The notes under the pieces: generated by a model | What the model saw: the letters and a program-made list of their open reading frames with translations, nothing else | Told to the model about the DNA's origin: nothing | Database searches by the model: none | Assembly (NCBI GenBank): GCA_015501585.1 | Contig: JADNRY010000077.1 | Location: 62,001 to 126,000, forward strand | DNA: 64,000 nt | Direction: 5' to 3' | DNA from: Rhodocollybia butyracea | Lineage: Eukaryota; Basidiomycota; Agaricomycetes; Agaricales; Omphalotaceae | Shown: in pieces, positions 9,933-25,124 of the stretch | Position numbering within the stretch: the stretch's first letter is position 1 | How the letters are laid out: each line of letters begins with the position of its first letter | Made by a program: the position numbers and the translations under genes

Positions 9933-12900
9933 ATGTCCACTGCTAACATCCATTATCCAGATCTCGACTTGAGCTCTCAGCTCAACTTGCCTGATGTGCT
10001 CGATTTTAACCTCACACACAACTCCAACCACCCCGCCTTTGTGTTCCCGAATGATAAAGTTCCTGGCACAGTAACCAAAATATCCATGCTGGAGTACATT
10101 CGGGCTTGTCATCGTGCCGGAAATGCTGTCCGTAGCAGCACTGAACCAGGCGATGTTATCGCGATCATTGCGAAACCTCGACACCGTCGTCTATTCAGCT
10201 TTGGTTGCAGGTATGATCAAAGCTGGTTTAGTGGTAAGTCATTGTCACTGGTTAACTACGTACTGATGCGCTGATAACTTAATATGTATCTAGCCCTTCC
10301 CCATATCTCCGAGGAACTCTCCTGCTGCGCTCTACCATCTCCTCAAGAAAACCTCCACTCGAAAGGTAGTCACCACCGAGGCTACTTTGAAAAATGTGCT
10401 ATTGGGACTCAGGGAGGAACTCAAGGCGAATGACCCGGACTATAAATTTGACCCAAGTAGGATCATAGAAGCGCCCTCTCTTCAAGAACTTTATCCGCAT
10501 CTCGGCAATGAGACTGCCAACGACCCGTTCACGCCTATAGCATTCCCGCCTTCACCAAAAGACACGGATATTGCTATTTATTTACATTCTTCTGGATCGA
10601 CGGGGCTTCCGAAACCTATTGCCTTCACCCATCAGATCGTCAAGGATAATGCTGCTCTCAGTAAGTGCTCGCCCTTATCGCGATTGCCTGGACTAATCAA
10701 GTCCGTAGTATATCTTGGGACCTTCGCAAACACCAGCAGGCCTTTAAAAATTATCGCACAGGCGCAATTGGATTACCTAGGTATACCTACATACATTCTT
10801 CTTCGGAGATTTAAACCAATTCTGTGTATAGTTTCCATATGATGGGGTTCTGTTGTATCGTTCTGATTACACTCTATGGCCCTATCACTACTGCTGTATT
10901 TTCTCCGGTTGTCACGAAACCCGACGCCGTTCCTACATTGGGGACTCCAGACAGTGTCATTGAGTGTGCCAAGGCTACGAAAGTCTACAGCATGATGTCA
11001 CTCCCTACGTTTTTTCCATACCTGGTCTCAATCGCTCGAAGCTGTGAATTATCTAGCCACCCTTGACTTCCTGGTGAGCTCATAATTTCATTCTTGAATG
11101 TCTCCAGCTTTGACTGACCCCGATAGATCTATGGGGGAGGCCCGCTCGCACACTCGATAGGCGAAAACCTCATATCTCACGGCGTTCATGTTACTAGCGC
11201 ATATGGGGGTACAGAGTTCGGTGTTGTCTCAAAATTGGGGACTGATCCGCACACTTGGATGTATCTCGAACTTCACGATCTGGCCAACGTCAGATGGTCT
11301 CCTCAAGGGGATGGAACATTTGAGGCCCAAATCCTGGTAATTATACATTGCCTATCTACTCCTGGAAGGGAGCCCTTATTTCCTTTCAGGAAACGGAACG
11401 ACACCACATGGCAGTACATAATCTCGAGGATACGAAAGGGTATTGTAACCTAGTTCCTAACGTGATAAATTTCTAATAATTTCTACCAGTTATGCTACAT
11501 CTGATGTTTTCGAGCCTCATCCGACAATCCCCAACCTGTGGAAGATGTAAGCGAGCTAGTTAGGAGCCTTTTTTTTTATTTTAGCGTTCTAACCTCACAT
11601 CAGCGTTGGTCGCCTCGATGACGTGATCATCCATTCTTCTGGAGAAAAAACAGTACCTGCACCTATCGAGGCGGTCATATCAGCTAGTCCTCTGTAAGTT
11701 CATCTTTCCTTAGTAACGGTGGAATATGGAATTTTACATCGATGTTTAGTGTCCATGGAGCAGTCATGTTCGGAAGACAGCGGGATCAACCTGGTATCCT
11801 CATCGAACTCTCTCCAGAACATCATGTTCATGCAAGTGACGACATTACCCAGCTCAGCAAGCTGCGAAATTTGATATGGTTAGTTTGGGCGATTGAGATT
11901 TTGACTTCTTTATTCACCTATTGTGCTAGGCCTGTTGTAGAAGAAGCAGATAAAATTGCCCCAGGATTTTCGAGGATCTACAAGGAGATGATTATATTTT
12001 CAACCGATGAAAAGCCACTTCCCCGTGTCGGCAAAGGTACTATAGCAAGGAAAGCTGCGATTGCCTTATATTCTACTGAGATTGATCAAATGTCGGTACT
12101 CCCTACATAAGCCGCGGAGCGTGAAACTGAAAGAGATGCACAGGTACGACAATGTCACTTCCACGGTGGGTGTCGACGAAGTGGAACCACCCGAATGCTG
12201 GGGGCAGGAAGACATCCAGTTCTGGCTTAGTGGGCAAATAACTGATCTTCTTTCTGGTAAGACTATCAGTCCCACTTCCGACCTCTTCGAGCAAGGTTTC
12301 GACAGGTAAGTATTCCACTTCGTTCAATCAATCATTTCAATAATACTGAATTGGATCTGCAGCCTTTCCGCTACCATCCTTCGACTTCGCTTAGTTAGCG
12401 CCTTGCGTAAATCCAAGACGCCCGGGATATCCTCTGTTGCCCAAGATATTACTCAAGCGTTGGTGTATAGCCATCCTACCATCGAACTGCTTTCCAGGTG
12501 TATCGCAGGGTTCATCACCAATCCGAATGCGGAGAGTCGCATGAAATCTCACGAACAAGCTATAGAAGAGATGATTTCCAAGTACTCTGAAGGGTTTGAC
12601 GCTATTCCTCGTGCTTCTTCCGATCAACCCAGAAATCAGGAATATGTTCTATTGACGGGCTCGACAGGAAACCTCGGCGCTCAGATGCTAGAAAGTTTGC
12701 TTTTGAAGGACGAAGTAGTCCGGGTCTATACGCTCAACAGACCATCTAATCGTGCTTCGATGCTTGATCGACATCTTGAACGATTTCAAGACAAAGCACT
12801 CGATGTTTCCCTTCTTCAGTCTTCCAAACTCGTGTTCCTCGAGGGTGACACATCTCACGAGGACCTTAGTCTCCCGCAAGATACTCTGAACAAGGCAAGT

Positions 12901-14032
12901 TATTTTGGTCTTGGTCGAAGATATGGTACTGAGCATAGGTTGGATATTTAGCTTCGCGAAAACCTGACCATGATTATTCATAATGCATGGAGACTCGATT
13001 TCAATCTCTCACTTGGATCCTTTGAGTCGCATATCAAGGGATCGCGCATCCTCATGGATATTGCACGTTCTAGCAAACATGCATCCTCTATACGTTATCT
13101 TTTTACCTCATCTATCGGCTTCAACACAAGGCTGGGATGCACGCTCGAAAGGTGCTTATCCCGAGGAAGTGGTCATGGATGCTAAGTATGCAGTAGGAGG
13201 TGGATACGGCGAAAGCAAATATGTCACTGAACGAGTACGTCTTCGCCGTACCTCGACTGAAAATTGATACTGATACTTGGGTAGATCCTTGCGAAGAGTG
13301 GCTTGCAAGCAACGTCTTTCAGGATCGGCCAAGTCACTGGCGGTGCTCCTAATGGAAGCTGGGCAATCACTGACTGGGTCCCAATTCTGGTCAAGTCCAG
13401 TCTCAGTATCGGAATGCTTCCAGATGCTATTGGGGTAGCGCGATATTATCTGTCCATGTGAAACAGCGGGTTTGATTGTTTCAAAGGTTGTCTCATGGAT
13501 ACCCATGGACGCGGTGTCAGAAATCTTGCTTGATGTGGGATTCGGCACAGAGCGACCTCCTATGGCAATGAATGTCGTTCACCCAAAACCTATCCCGTGG
13601 ACAAGCGTAATGCAGAGTCTTCGTGCCATTCTAATTCGCGAAAAGCAACTTGAGTCAAATGCACTACGAGTTGTTCCCTTCAAGCAGTGGCTTGCCAAGA
13701 TTGAAGATTACGGTAAAGCTCCCACTGAAGAGGATCTGAAGAATATAGTAAGCTTCACAACAACAATCTCTGACTGTTTTCCTAACCTACAATTATCATA
13801 GCCTGCGATCAAACTTCTGGACTTCTTCAGTGGTCAGGTCTCCGTTGACGAGTCTCTGAAAAAGGATGGACTAAAAGGTACGGAAAGTGCTGGCCTCACT
13901 CCATTGACCACGAAGAATTCCCAGAGACTGAGTGCGAGAATGAGAACACTTCAACCATTGGATGAGTCGCTCATCGAGAAGTGGGTCAAGTATTGGATGG
14001 CTGCTGGATTTTTTGATTTGAATCATATTTAA
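9933..14032 (+). CDS. Adenylate-forming reductase (A-T-R, NRPS-like carboxylic acid reductase)
   Basis: Fifteen exons with boundaries at 9933-10233, 10294-10660, 10702-10780, 10832-11073, 11127-11336, 11390-11439, 11490-11546, 11604-11693, 11750-11878, 11930-12305, 12363-12894, 12952-13234, 13285-13434, 13487-13747 and 13802-14032. Domain order: an adenylation domain (IYLHSSGSTGLPKP loop near 10575; SAYGGTEFG near 11200), a carrier domain with the pantetheine serine in GFDSLSAT split by an intron at 12305/12363, and a C-terminal NAD(P)-dependent short-chain reductase (TGSTGNLG near 12657; YGESK near 13205). Such enzymes activate an acid, load it on the carrier arm and release it as an aldehyde. 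The substrate cannot be read here. Single-base frame breaks occur at 10173-10175 (AAA), 11010-11015 (T6) and 13120-13121 (TT), with another likely near 12090. The intron at 12895 has a GC donor. Either the consensus is poor or the gene is decaying. Confidence 0.85.
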
Positions 14033-14210
14033 CACATACAATAGGTATGCGCAGTCGTATTTGGTCTGCGCCCTGTACACGTACTTAGAATAATACGAAC
14101 TTGTCTCTTCCGCACAGGCAAAGTAATGTATAGTGTCTGTATTTGACTGGAAGCACTGTGTACACTGTCGGGTATACAAGCAAAACTGATATCTGGTTAC
14201 AAACCTGTTA

Positions 14211-16336
14211 TCAACGGCCTGTGAAATGTATCTCTAGCCAGCGCAAGACTGGGTATGATACACCAGCAAATGCCCCCGCGAGCTTTACAAGGAATAAGTT
14301 GGCCATCACTCCAGTAATGGGCGTCAAACATACCTCAAAGCCAAGGTCGCCACCAAACTCCGGGTTTCCAGCGAGTTTTCCTATAGGTCCAATATACCAC
14401 ACTTCAGCCATCCCCACCACCGCCCCCGCAATCCCAAAACATGCAGCAAGGATTCCTGCTATACCTAGAGGAAGTCTGTCGAAGTGTAGTCAGTACATGT
14501 GCAGTTTCGTGCTAGAATTTTCAATCGCACTTGGAAGGAGAATCCCAGTCATCAAGGTTATACCCTCCGAGTGTACCGTTCTTCCCTCTGAACAAAAAGT
14601 GCTCCTCAAGCGTAATAATCACAAAAAAACGCCGTCCAGTAGCTGAGAATGGACAAAAAGTTTGATAGGATATCGGCGAAATGCTCCCGTCCAACGATCT
14701 TTTCCCTAAATATGAGAACTTAAGAAGAAGGATGAGTAAAGGACGAGCTTACCCCGGCGACGGTGTAAGCGGCGAATCCAACCAGAGTCCAGAACATCCG
14801 GGGTACGATGGCGAAAGGGCGTCCCAATGCTTGAATGGAAATACCCGTGGAGTAAGTGTTGACCATATTGTTCGCGCTACAGTGTTACCCGTTAGCATGG
14901 ATCGAAGGATGGTTAGCTGGAAAAAACTGACATGACCGACAGAGCCAACACTACCAACAAAAACTTTCCGAAGCCAGCCCAGGGTGACAATACTTGCGCA
15001 ATTAGGCCTCCTATACTTCCGTCTTCAAACGCAGAAACATACGCAGGATTCGTAATTGTCATCAAAGCTGCACCCAAGATGGAGACAAAGCAGACGGGAA
15101 TATACAGCCCGAAAAATGTCATGACGAATACAGCCCAGGACGAAGTGTTAACGGGTAGTTTACAATTGTAATCTGCCGCAACAGGAGCCCACTGGTATAG
15201 CAAACAGATAAGTGTTGATTTAGCGAAGTTTAGAGGGAAACTAACACCAGTAAACGACCCAAACACGATTCCACCAAAACTGAGAACATCTCCGGCCAAG
15301 AACCGACCCGGGGGGTCCTGCAGAGGCTGTTGGGCAGTGACGTGGTATCCGGCTTTACCACCTAGACCATATAGGAAGAGCATGGCGAGGAAAATGGGGC
15401 CCAGACATATCGCTCGTAGCGATGAAGAAGTTCGTAACCAACAAAGCAAGGAATCACGCTCAGGACGGCAACAATAGCAACCCCTCCTTCCAGACTGAGG
15501 GTGCCTGGACGTACAGCGGCTAGCGTTTGACCTAGACGGATCATCAGTATATCACGAGTTTACCAAGGGAAGACAGGGCTTCACCGCCGAGAATCACACA
15601 AGTAGTAGCAAAGCCAAGCCTTGAACAAAATGAGTATGGGTTGAGGTACTAGTTGAAAAATGTGACACACTGAGTGAGAATGTTGAGAATTGAATAGAAG
15701 ATCCCTCCAATATAGCCAGAGCTGAAGCGGGTGATAACCATGGTACGTAAGCCCGTCTTGGGTCCTAAAGTAGCGATTCCAGATGTAAACACGGCCCCTA
15801 GAGCGCCGAAACAGAGAATAGTGGCACACGCATCACTGTAGAATGCGGTTAGACAAGAAGCGATATGGGGATCGACACTTGCCCGAAGCTTAGAGTAAAA
15901 AGTGACTGTGCCAAAGTTCCTATGGGCATTGTCGTGAGCACCAGATTCACTGGGGGGTGCGAGGGGGGATTGGGAACAAAATTACGAGATTGTGGGTTTG
16001 AACATCAGCTTCTGGTTCACGGTAATGAAAAATCACACTGACCTGACCACCACATAAACAAACTCATCAGATAAACGAGTTCATGAGCTCCAGCTACACT
16101 TAGAGAGGTGAAAGTAATTACTTGTTCCATAGTAGTTTCGGATCCCGTTCATTCTCCAAAACTCGTTCTACACCTCGAGCTTCGACACCATAGTCAAAGA
16201 GCTTCTCCATGACCGGGGCAAATCGACCAAAGCGCTGGGCACTTAGTTTATTGACATTTCGTTCGCCCAAGTTTTCGTCAGCGTTCTTGATTGAAGAAGA
16301 GTATGCCTTCTCCGAGTCCGAGGCTTCAGCAGACAT
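14211..16336 (-). CDS. Purine/cytosine permease (NCS1 family, Fcy type)
   Basis: Ten exons on the minus strand: 16336-16122, 16062-16043, 15949-15883, 15835-15671, 15619-15564, 15531-15246, 15191-14932, 14876-14753, 14705-14531 and 14475-14211, about 543 residues. The cytosolic N-terminus ends in the family signature GVEARGVERV. Then come helices including GPKTGLRTMVITRFS, VGYELLHRYERYVW and the late-loop LSNFLSILSYW...EEHF block typical of Fcy2/FcyB transporters. These are plasma-membrane proton symporters for adenine, guanine, hypoxanthine or cytosine. Frame breaks fall at homopolymers: 15396-15402 (GGGGCCC), 14623-14629 (A7 on the plus strand) and probably 14752-14755 (C4). One intron has a GC donor (15882) and one (15532-15563) is only 32 nt. 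The gene is head to head with deoxyhypusine hydroxylase, 190 bp apart. Confidence 0.85.
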
Positions 16337-16526
16337 GGCGTCAGTGGATTTTCTGGAGGGGGGACGAACTGGGAGTCCAGCTGTTCGAAGAACTTGGACG
16401 TCGGGAGATAAGAGGGAACACTTAACCGAATGTCAACTTTCTCCATGCATTGCATATGGTCCAGGACGATAAGTGACACCAAGCCATATGGGTAAAAGGG
16501 CGCTTAATTTTTCAATTGAAACGACC
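16337..16526. promoter_or_regulatory. Bidirectional promoter region (permease / deoxyhypusine hydroxylase)
   Basis: The region lies between the permease ATG (minus, 16336) and the hydroxylase ATG (plus, 16527). No TATA box was seen. Both genes must be controlled from these 190 bp or from within each other. Confidence 0.5.
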
Positions 16527-17800
16527 ATGTCGCCATCTATATCCGCTGCTCAACTTCAAACTCTTGAAGATTCGTTGTTGAATACCTCTGGAAATGTCCC
16601 TCTTCATGAGAGATTTAGATCATTATTTACCCTCAAGTCTCTCAAGAACGAAGACGCAATAAAAATTATCTCAAAAGGTCTGACGCTGTTAAATTTGCCT
16701 TCTTCAATCTGATTAATCTACCCCTCTTAGGCTTCCAAGATTCTTCTGCATTGCTCAAGCATGAGCTCGCCTACTGCTTAGGCCAAATGAAAAGCGCATC
16801 CGCGCTTCCAGTACTAGAGTCTGTTCTGCGCAACCCAACCGAGGATCCGATGGTCAGGCATGAGGTGTGTGATGTTAATTTGTTTTTATCCAACGGCGAT
16901 GATAACTCCGCAAGATGCCTTAGGCAGCTGAAGCTATGGGAGCTATTTCTGCATCTGATTCTATCCCAATCCTCAAAGAATATCTGTCAGATTCTGACAG
17001 ATCCGTTCGTGAAACCTGCGAGATTGCCATTGCCAGAATTGAGTGGGAGAGGACAGAGGAAGGTGCGAAGATCGACGACGCAATGAAAGATGAAAATTAC
17101 ATCCCGTGAGTATTTCGGCACCTTCCCCTTCGTCCCCATTCATCATAAATTGTACCCAAGATTATACCGTCCATTGACCCTGCTCCGGCCACTTCAGGAC
17201 TGTTAGCAGGAGCAACCCGGCCAGGGGACGTCTCTCAAGCCAACATAGACGAGTTGCGAAGCCAATTGCTTGATTCCAAGCGCGCGCTTTTCGAGCGTTA
17301 CCGTGCAATGTTTGCACTTCGAAATATCGGTTCTCCAGCTGCGGTCGATGCTCTTGCAGCCGGTTTCTCTGATGACAGCGCGTTGTTTAAGTAGGTCAAC
17401 CTTTTTGGTAAATTATCTCCATAATTGACTTTGTCCTAGACATGAAATTGCTTTCGTGTTCGGCCAACTGCTCTCACCACATTCGGTACCGTGTCTCGTC
17501 GAGGTGCTACAAAACGATAGCGAATCCGATATGGTCCGGCATGAGGCTGCTGAAGCTCTTGGTGGATCGCTACTCCTGAAGTTCTACCACACCTCAAGGA
17601 ATGGGTAGCCAGGAACGATGCACCTGTCGTGGTGCGGGAGAGCTGTCAAATTGCCCTTGATATGTGGGAGGTATATCGCAATTTCTATATTTCTTTAGAA
17701 TCATCGCTAAATCTGCTTTCAGTATGAAAACTCCGGAGATTTCCAATACGCAAACGGTTTAGAAAACACTGCGGCAGTGGCACCCATTGCCGTCGCTTAG
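16527..17800 (+). CDS. Deoxyhypusine hydroxylase (HEAT-repeat di-iron enzyme)
   Basis: Six exons: 16527-16677, 16731-16864, 16924-17105, 17161-17390, 17440-17670 and 17723-17800, about 325 residues. The enzyme hydroxylates deoxyhypusine on eIF5A, the last step of hypusine formation, in the cytosol. It is built of HEAT-like repeats in two halves, and the four His-Glu iron-binding pairs are visible: [31 protein letters not shown] and RHEAAEALG. Two places break the frame. At 17564-17565 (GGTGGATCG) one base is missing. At the exon 3/4 junction (CCC at 17103-17105) the phase is also off by one. Both lie at short homopolymers in an otherwise perfectly conserved gene, which points to sequence error. 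Confidence 0.9.
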
Positions 17801-18412
17801 TCGACTTGTATTTTACTATTTAGGTTAGACGATAAACAGCGATAAACCCGGTGCACTTACTTGATCTTGTCCTAAGTATCTTATCCCAGCCCTTGGCATT
17901 TTGCGCCTACGTTTCGTCGGGATCTCAACAAGAAGCCCCCACCGGGAACTGGCAACAAATCGCGATATTGGACATCATAACTTCATCACATTTTTACCTC
18001 GGCGTTGGCTGCAGCTGCGCTCGGGTCCAGTAAGTATATTTACAACATAAAATACATAAAATCCGCATGGTAATCTAATGGCACCAAACTTGCAAAGTCT
18101 AAAAGAGTATAAACGAGAACGAATAACGACATCTTAATCAAACCATATCACCCTCTTCCTGTTCTCTCGCTATGGCCAATGGACCTGATACTCTGATTGG
18201 GCTCCCGATCTGTGTCATAGACTCTCCAAAGGATCTTTTTTCTGCGTTAGGACTGTTGCCGTCTCCCGTAGACAAGTTTCGACTTAGTCGAGGATACGAT
18301 ACGAATACCTTCGCTCCGCATCGATATCTCTCATCTCGTGTGACTCGACTTCAACGTACACTTTGGAGGAAGAAGTAGGCGACACCTCGCTCTAAGACGC
18401 AACAAGATAATG
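17801..18412. other. Intergenic, no gene recognised
   Basis: 3' flanks of two convergent genes (the hydroxylase and the DUF6534 protein). Only short, featureless open frames are present. Confidence 0.5.
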
Positions 18413-20174
18413 TTAGCTGACGTATTCGCAGTGCCTCATATGTTTGCTCACTTGTTTCGGTGTTCCTGAGTTAAAATCCCCAGTAGTGATAATATTGGAT
18501 GGCATAGTCGCGTCTCCGGTGCTACGTTGTTTACTATACTTCCAAGCTCCCCGAGAATTCAAGCTGCTCATCACCGAGTTTGTGTAGAGTTTTGCTAGCG
18601 GGAAATTGAATATGAGGTGCCTAAACAGATAGAAGAAGCGGCAGTTAAGCCAAGGTCCAGCTGAGAAAGCCGATAAGTATGAGCATATACTCACGTTCCT
18701 GTCGGCTACAAATCCATTTAACCAGCTATATCAAGCATCAGAGGGGCAGTATACACACGTCTATAAGAAAAAATAGCAAGTCGAGAGTGGCGCACAACGC
18801 CGTAACAAGGCCTGTTTGAACAGTAACTACATAATTGCCTCGAAGGTTAGCGTGCTACCATGCTAAGGAGAGAGACACCTACGTCGTATTATGCGATCTA
18901 TTAGCTCGTCCGAGGCCTGGAACCCTGTCTTATGCTTTCGCTATCGAAGCTATGAGCAAGATTGAATCAACGGGAGAGGATATTATTGCATACCCTGCAA
19001 TCACGACTTAGCAAGAATGAAGCAGGAAGAGGTTCGCGGCTCGCCACTTACAGGTGCCAGACGAGAACAGATGTTATCATTATATCTCCGAGGCATTCAC
19101 CAGCCAGCCACATGCAAACCGACCACTAAGAAGAGAGACATTAGTGCAAGTAGAGTGACAAAATACAAATAATGCACCTTGAACATTCGGAAATCGACAA
19201 AATTCGGGGTAACTCCACTACATATCGAGTTTACGGGTCGTATGAATGTAAAAGTATAGGCACACGCACACTTCATAAGCTGATAATAAACCGCCCACTG
19301 TAGATAGTAATGAGTATCGGCATCCAAAGTTATAACTAACAGAACGTGCCTAAGCCAGTCAAGGAAGATAAACTGACAAGCAAGACGAGCCACCAGTTCG
19401 TAGTCAAAACTTTGACTCTCCAAGCGAAGAAAAATTTGCACAATTCCAGCAATAAGAGCCTAAGATCACGTAGTTGAGTATATTTAAGGTACTTCGATCC
19501 AAGCAAGAGCCTAACCGTCATCGCAGGGTCTACGTTGATCGATGATATCGATAAATATTTGAAAAAGACACGAAAGATGACTGTAAGTACCAGTAGCAAA
19601 TACTGGGAGAGGTCAAAGGATATTCAGCAAACAGAGACGAGCGAAAACGAATGGATAGATTTACCCCATGTAGCCCTTCCAAGATATGCGACATCATCTG
19701 CAGTGATCAGACACGGTATACGATTAGTTACGAGCTCAAAAAACACAACATACACGTACCAAAATGTATTATGAGAGAATCGTACAGGTATATCGCGTCA
19801 AAAATCGTGTTAACCGTGTCAGCTAGAAACAGGACCGCGACCTTTGGGTAACAGTTGGTGATAGCTTTGATTATACACTGAGCGGTTGGCTTACGAATGT
19901 CTTCATCCACATGCGATCCCTGTAGGATTTTCGAGAGGTCATTTACGTGTCAACGATCGATAAGCTGTGGAAAACTCGCTTTTTGAAAGTGTTGTAGTAT
20001 AAATACACTTGAGTGGTCATGATTCCATATAACATGAGGGTGAACGTGTATCCGATGAACATCGGTCCATGTCTGTAGTAGAAAGAGCCGTTGTACAAGG
20101 GCGAGCATCGATAAAGACGATCTGGACGACATACGCGATTTCTGCTGGGCCTTTTGTCATGATCTAGAGAGACT
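18413..20174 (-). CDS. DUF6534-type multi-pass membrane protein
   Basis: A minus-strand gene split into many short exons. Recognisable pieces in order are: HGPMFIGYTFTLMLYGIMTT (about 20075), DRMWMKTF, VLFLADTVNTIFDAIYLYDS (about 19800), DPAMT (about 19525), FFAWRVKVLTTNWWLVLL (about 19420), VTPNFVDFRMFK (about 19190), WLAG...LVWHL (about 19100-19050), TGLVTALCATLDLLFFL (about 18800) and a last exon with HLIFNFPLAKLYTNSVMSSL (18618) ending at 18413. This is the pattern of a seven-helix family, very common in agaricomycetes, with unknown role. A single-base excess at CAAATTTTTC (19430-19439 region) breaks the frame, and the junction near 18925 is also out of phase. The N-terminus is uncertain: the first exon frame lacks a clear ATG, so 20174 is a guess. 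Confidence 0.72.
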
Positions 20175-20188
20175 GAGGCAAGATACAA

Positions 20189-21119
20189 TTGAATCCGAGA
20201 CGAGCTGAACGCGTTTTAAGAGAAAGCCTTCAATCGATCATGGATTTTCGAAAGCTTGGGGTATTTTTTGCAGCCGTCGTTCAAGCTATAAGGGGCTGTC
20301 AATGTCATTGTCATGTCGGAGTAATGCGGGCGTGAACGCGTAAGTAAGACGCGTGAACCGAAGAGACGCTTAATAAGCGCTCAAGTGCTCAGAAGTTGCA
20401 GTTTCTCAACGTCTCATCGTGTCAATGACTCGGAATTATAGGTGGATAGTTTAGCTAAAGTAAGTCGAGCAATCTCCGTGGCGTACGGTAAGTATCTCTT
20501 GGATGTTGTACCTTGAATACCTTGGATGATAACTAGTGCAAACTAGCGAGCTGGCACCTAACCGAACGTTTAATCCGCCGACGATATGATCTACCTGAAT
20601 TCCATTAAGTCCGATGGCAGTCAAACATAACTAACTGGCATAAGTAGTATACGAGACTGCAAATCAGAAACTCGAGTCATTGCGGTCTAGTGAGTGAAAG
20701 GTTCAAGAGTAGGGACGTAAGGGCATTAGGATGCTAGTTGATGTAGCCTCATTGCTATTAGTGTTAAGGAAGCAGGTAACTTGGAAGACGTTCTGCACTG
20801 TGGCCAATATATACAAGGGAAGTACAATGTTGCGCAGAAGTTTTGGAAAACAACACTGCGGAGTTTGAAGGGCCAAAAGATTTTTAGCAAGGTTGTACAT
20901 CGATGAATATGTGTTTGAGCAAAACTGAACAGAGATAAGTCGTATTTTACCCGGTCTAAAGCAGGAGGTTTAAGAGATAGATTGATAGGAAGGAAGAAAG
21001 AGATACTTAACTTGGAATTTGGGTTGCTTAGTGTGCGTGTGAATTATATGTTTTGACCCGCGTTTTCTGCGCCTAATTATTTACTTCGCGACTGCTGGAT
21101 ACCTTTTCTTGTTCTAGAT
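20189..21119. other. Intergenic, upstream regions of DUF6534 gene and GEM1
   Basis: No coding exon was recognised. Only one short unconvincing frame is present on the minus strand (20703-20900). Confidence 0.45.
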
Positions 21120-23814
<2,695 letters not shown>

Positions 23815-23893
23815 TCATACATAGACGTTAAAAGTACATACTTGCGTGTTCTCAACTCTGAAGAGAGGATCTCGGGATCAGATATGCAACGCT

Positions 23894-23901
23894 TATATAA
23901 A
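23894..23901 (+). promoter_or_regulatory. TATA box (TATATAAA) before the membrane-protein gene
   Basis: TATATAAA lies 42 nt upstream of the ATG at 23943 and 80 nt after the end of GEM1, a sensible core promoter position. Confidence 0.45.
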
Positions 23902-23942
23902 CTGCAGACAGAATAGGGGTATAATGGATAGCGACGACGACG

Positions 23943-24613
23943 ATGGTCCTTGTAATTCTTGTCCGCGTTATTAGCCTAATATTTGGCCTGGCCGCTATCG
24001 GCGTATCACATTATCCTGTTATCCAATTCCTCACTCCCCTTGACGGTTTGTTCCTATGGACAGAAATTATCACATTCGGTTTACAAGCTCTCTTGATTTG
24101 TGTCGTCGCTACTCATTGGTTCGATAACCTTCCCGACTCGGCGCATATGTATGGAGGTTTTCTGCTGCTCCTTCTTGCGATGGGCATAGGTGGGTCTTGT
24201 CCTAGTTGTTACATTCTCTGATATACCTGTAGCCTCTGATTTGCCTTTGCTTTGGAGGAAAATGGGAGAGAGGCTTTGAAACTAATCGCAGGTCTTTTCT
24301 TGGTTATTACTGCCTTTGTTGCCGTCCATCCACTATTATGGCAAGATCTTCGACAAGTCGCTGGCTTCGGATATCTGTGGTGTATGTTTAGTATTCACTA
24401 CTCTTTTCTTAACTGTGAATTCAGCCTAGCACCTTAGTACGTTGTTGTTATAGCTCTCGATGCATTCGAGAGCGTCAATGACCATCGAATGACAATTGGA
24501 AGGAATATTGTCAAATCTATGGTTATCCCGAATTCATGGAAATCAATGTAAGTTGCTTTTTCGTCGCTTATTTAGCTTGTTCGTCGAGCTCTGATCTTGA
24601 CAGGCACGAGTAG
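23943..24613 (+). CDS. Small four-helix membrane protein of unknown function
   Basis: Four exons: 23943-24189, 24233-24381, 24454-24547 and 24604-24613, about 166 residues once one missing base is allowed near 24262-24275 (GGGAGAGAGG). Hydrophobic segments: an N-terminal one starting VLVILVRVISLIFGLAAIGV, a second FLWTEIITFGLQALLICVVA, a third FLLLLLAMGI and a fourth LIAGLFLVITAFVAVHPLL. The tail is polar and basic and ends in KSMHE. An ATG at 23932 lies in another frame and would encode only a short acidic peptide, so 23943 is the better start. I do not recognise the family. The splice phases all agree if the single-base gap is accepted. Confidence 0.55.
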
Positions 24614-25124
24614 TCCCGTCCACCAATGGACCCAACAAGTCTCACAACAAAATAATCGTGTAAATACAGCGAAAGCAAATAGTCTGTTCATACTTTGCTC
24701 TTTTACATGTCCTCATATCAGACCATTACAGTTACTTACTTCTGCTACTACAGCCTACCACAATACGGTAGCACTCAACAACACTCTCAATGCTATAGAC
24801 CACACTATCACCAATTCAACCATGCTACTACTTATGATGTACACAAATAAATACAGTAATAAAATAGAGGCTAATCGAGAGCCAAGTAGAGGGAATGTAG
24901 AAGATTGGTAGAAGAGGTTCCAGAATACAGTGAGCTCGGCAAAGCAATGAGGTCATGTGAGACGAGATCCGATAATAGTCATCGTGCCCAATACATGTTA
25001 ATTAGAACATATTTCATTCCTACCACCAGCACCCCTCGTTTTCAAGCTTATTCCTGTCTGATTTTCATCGTTAGCCCGAGCTCAATAATCCATAAGTTTC
25101 AATTGTTCAAACTAAGTAATCATT
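24614..25124. other. Intergenic, no gene recognised
   Basis: AT-rich stretch between the membrane-protein gene and the VWA gene. One 104-codon open frame (24597-24911) has low-complexity content and no recognisable domain, and I do not call it. Confidence 0.5.
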
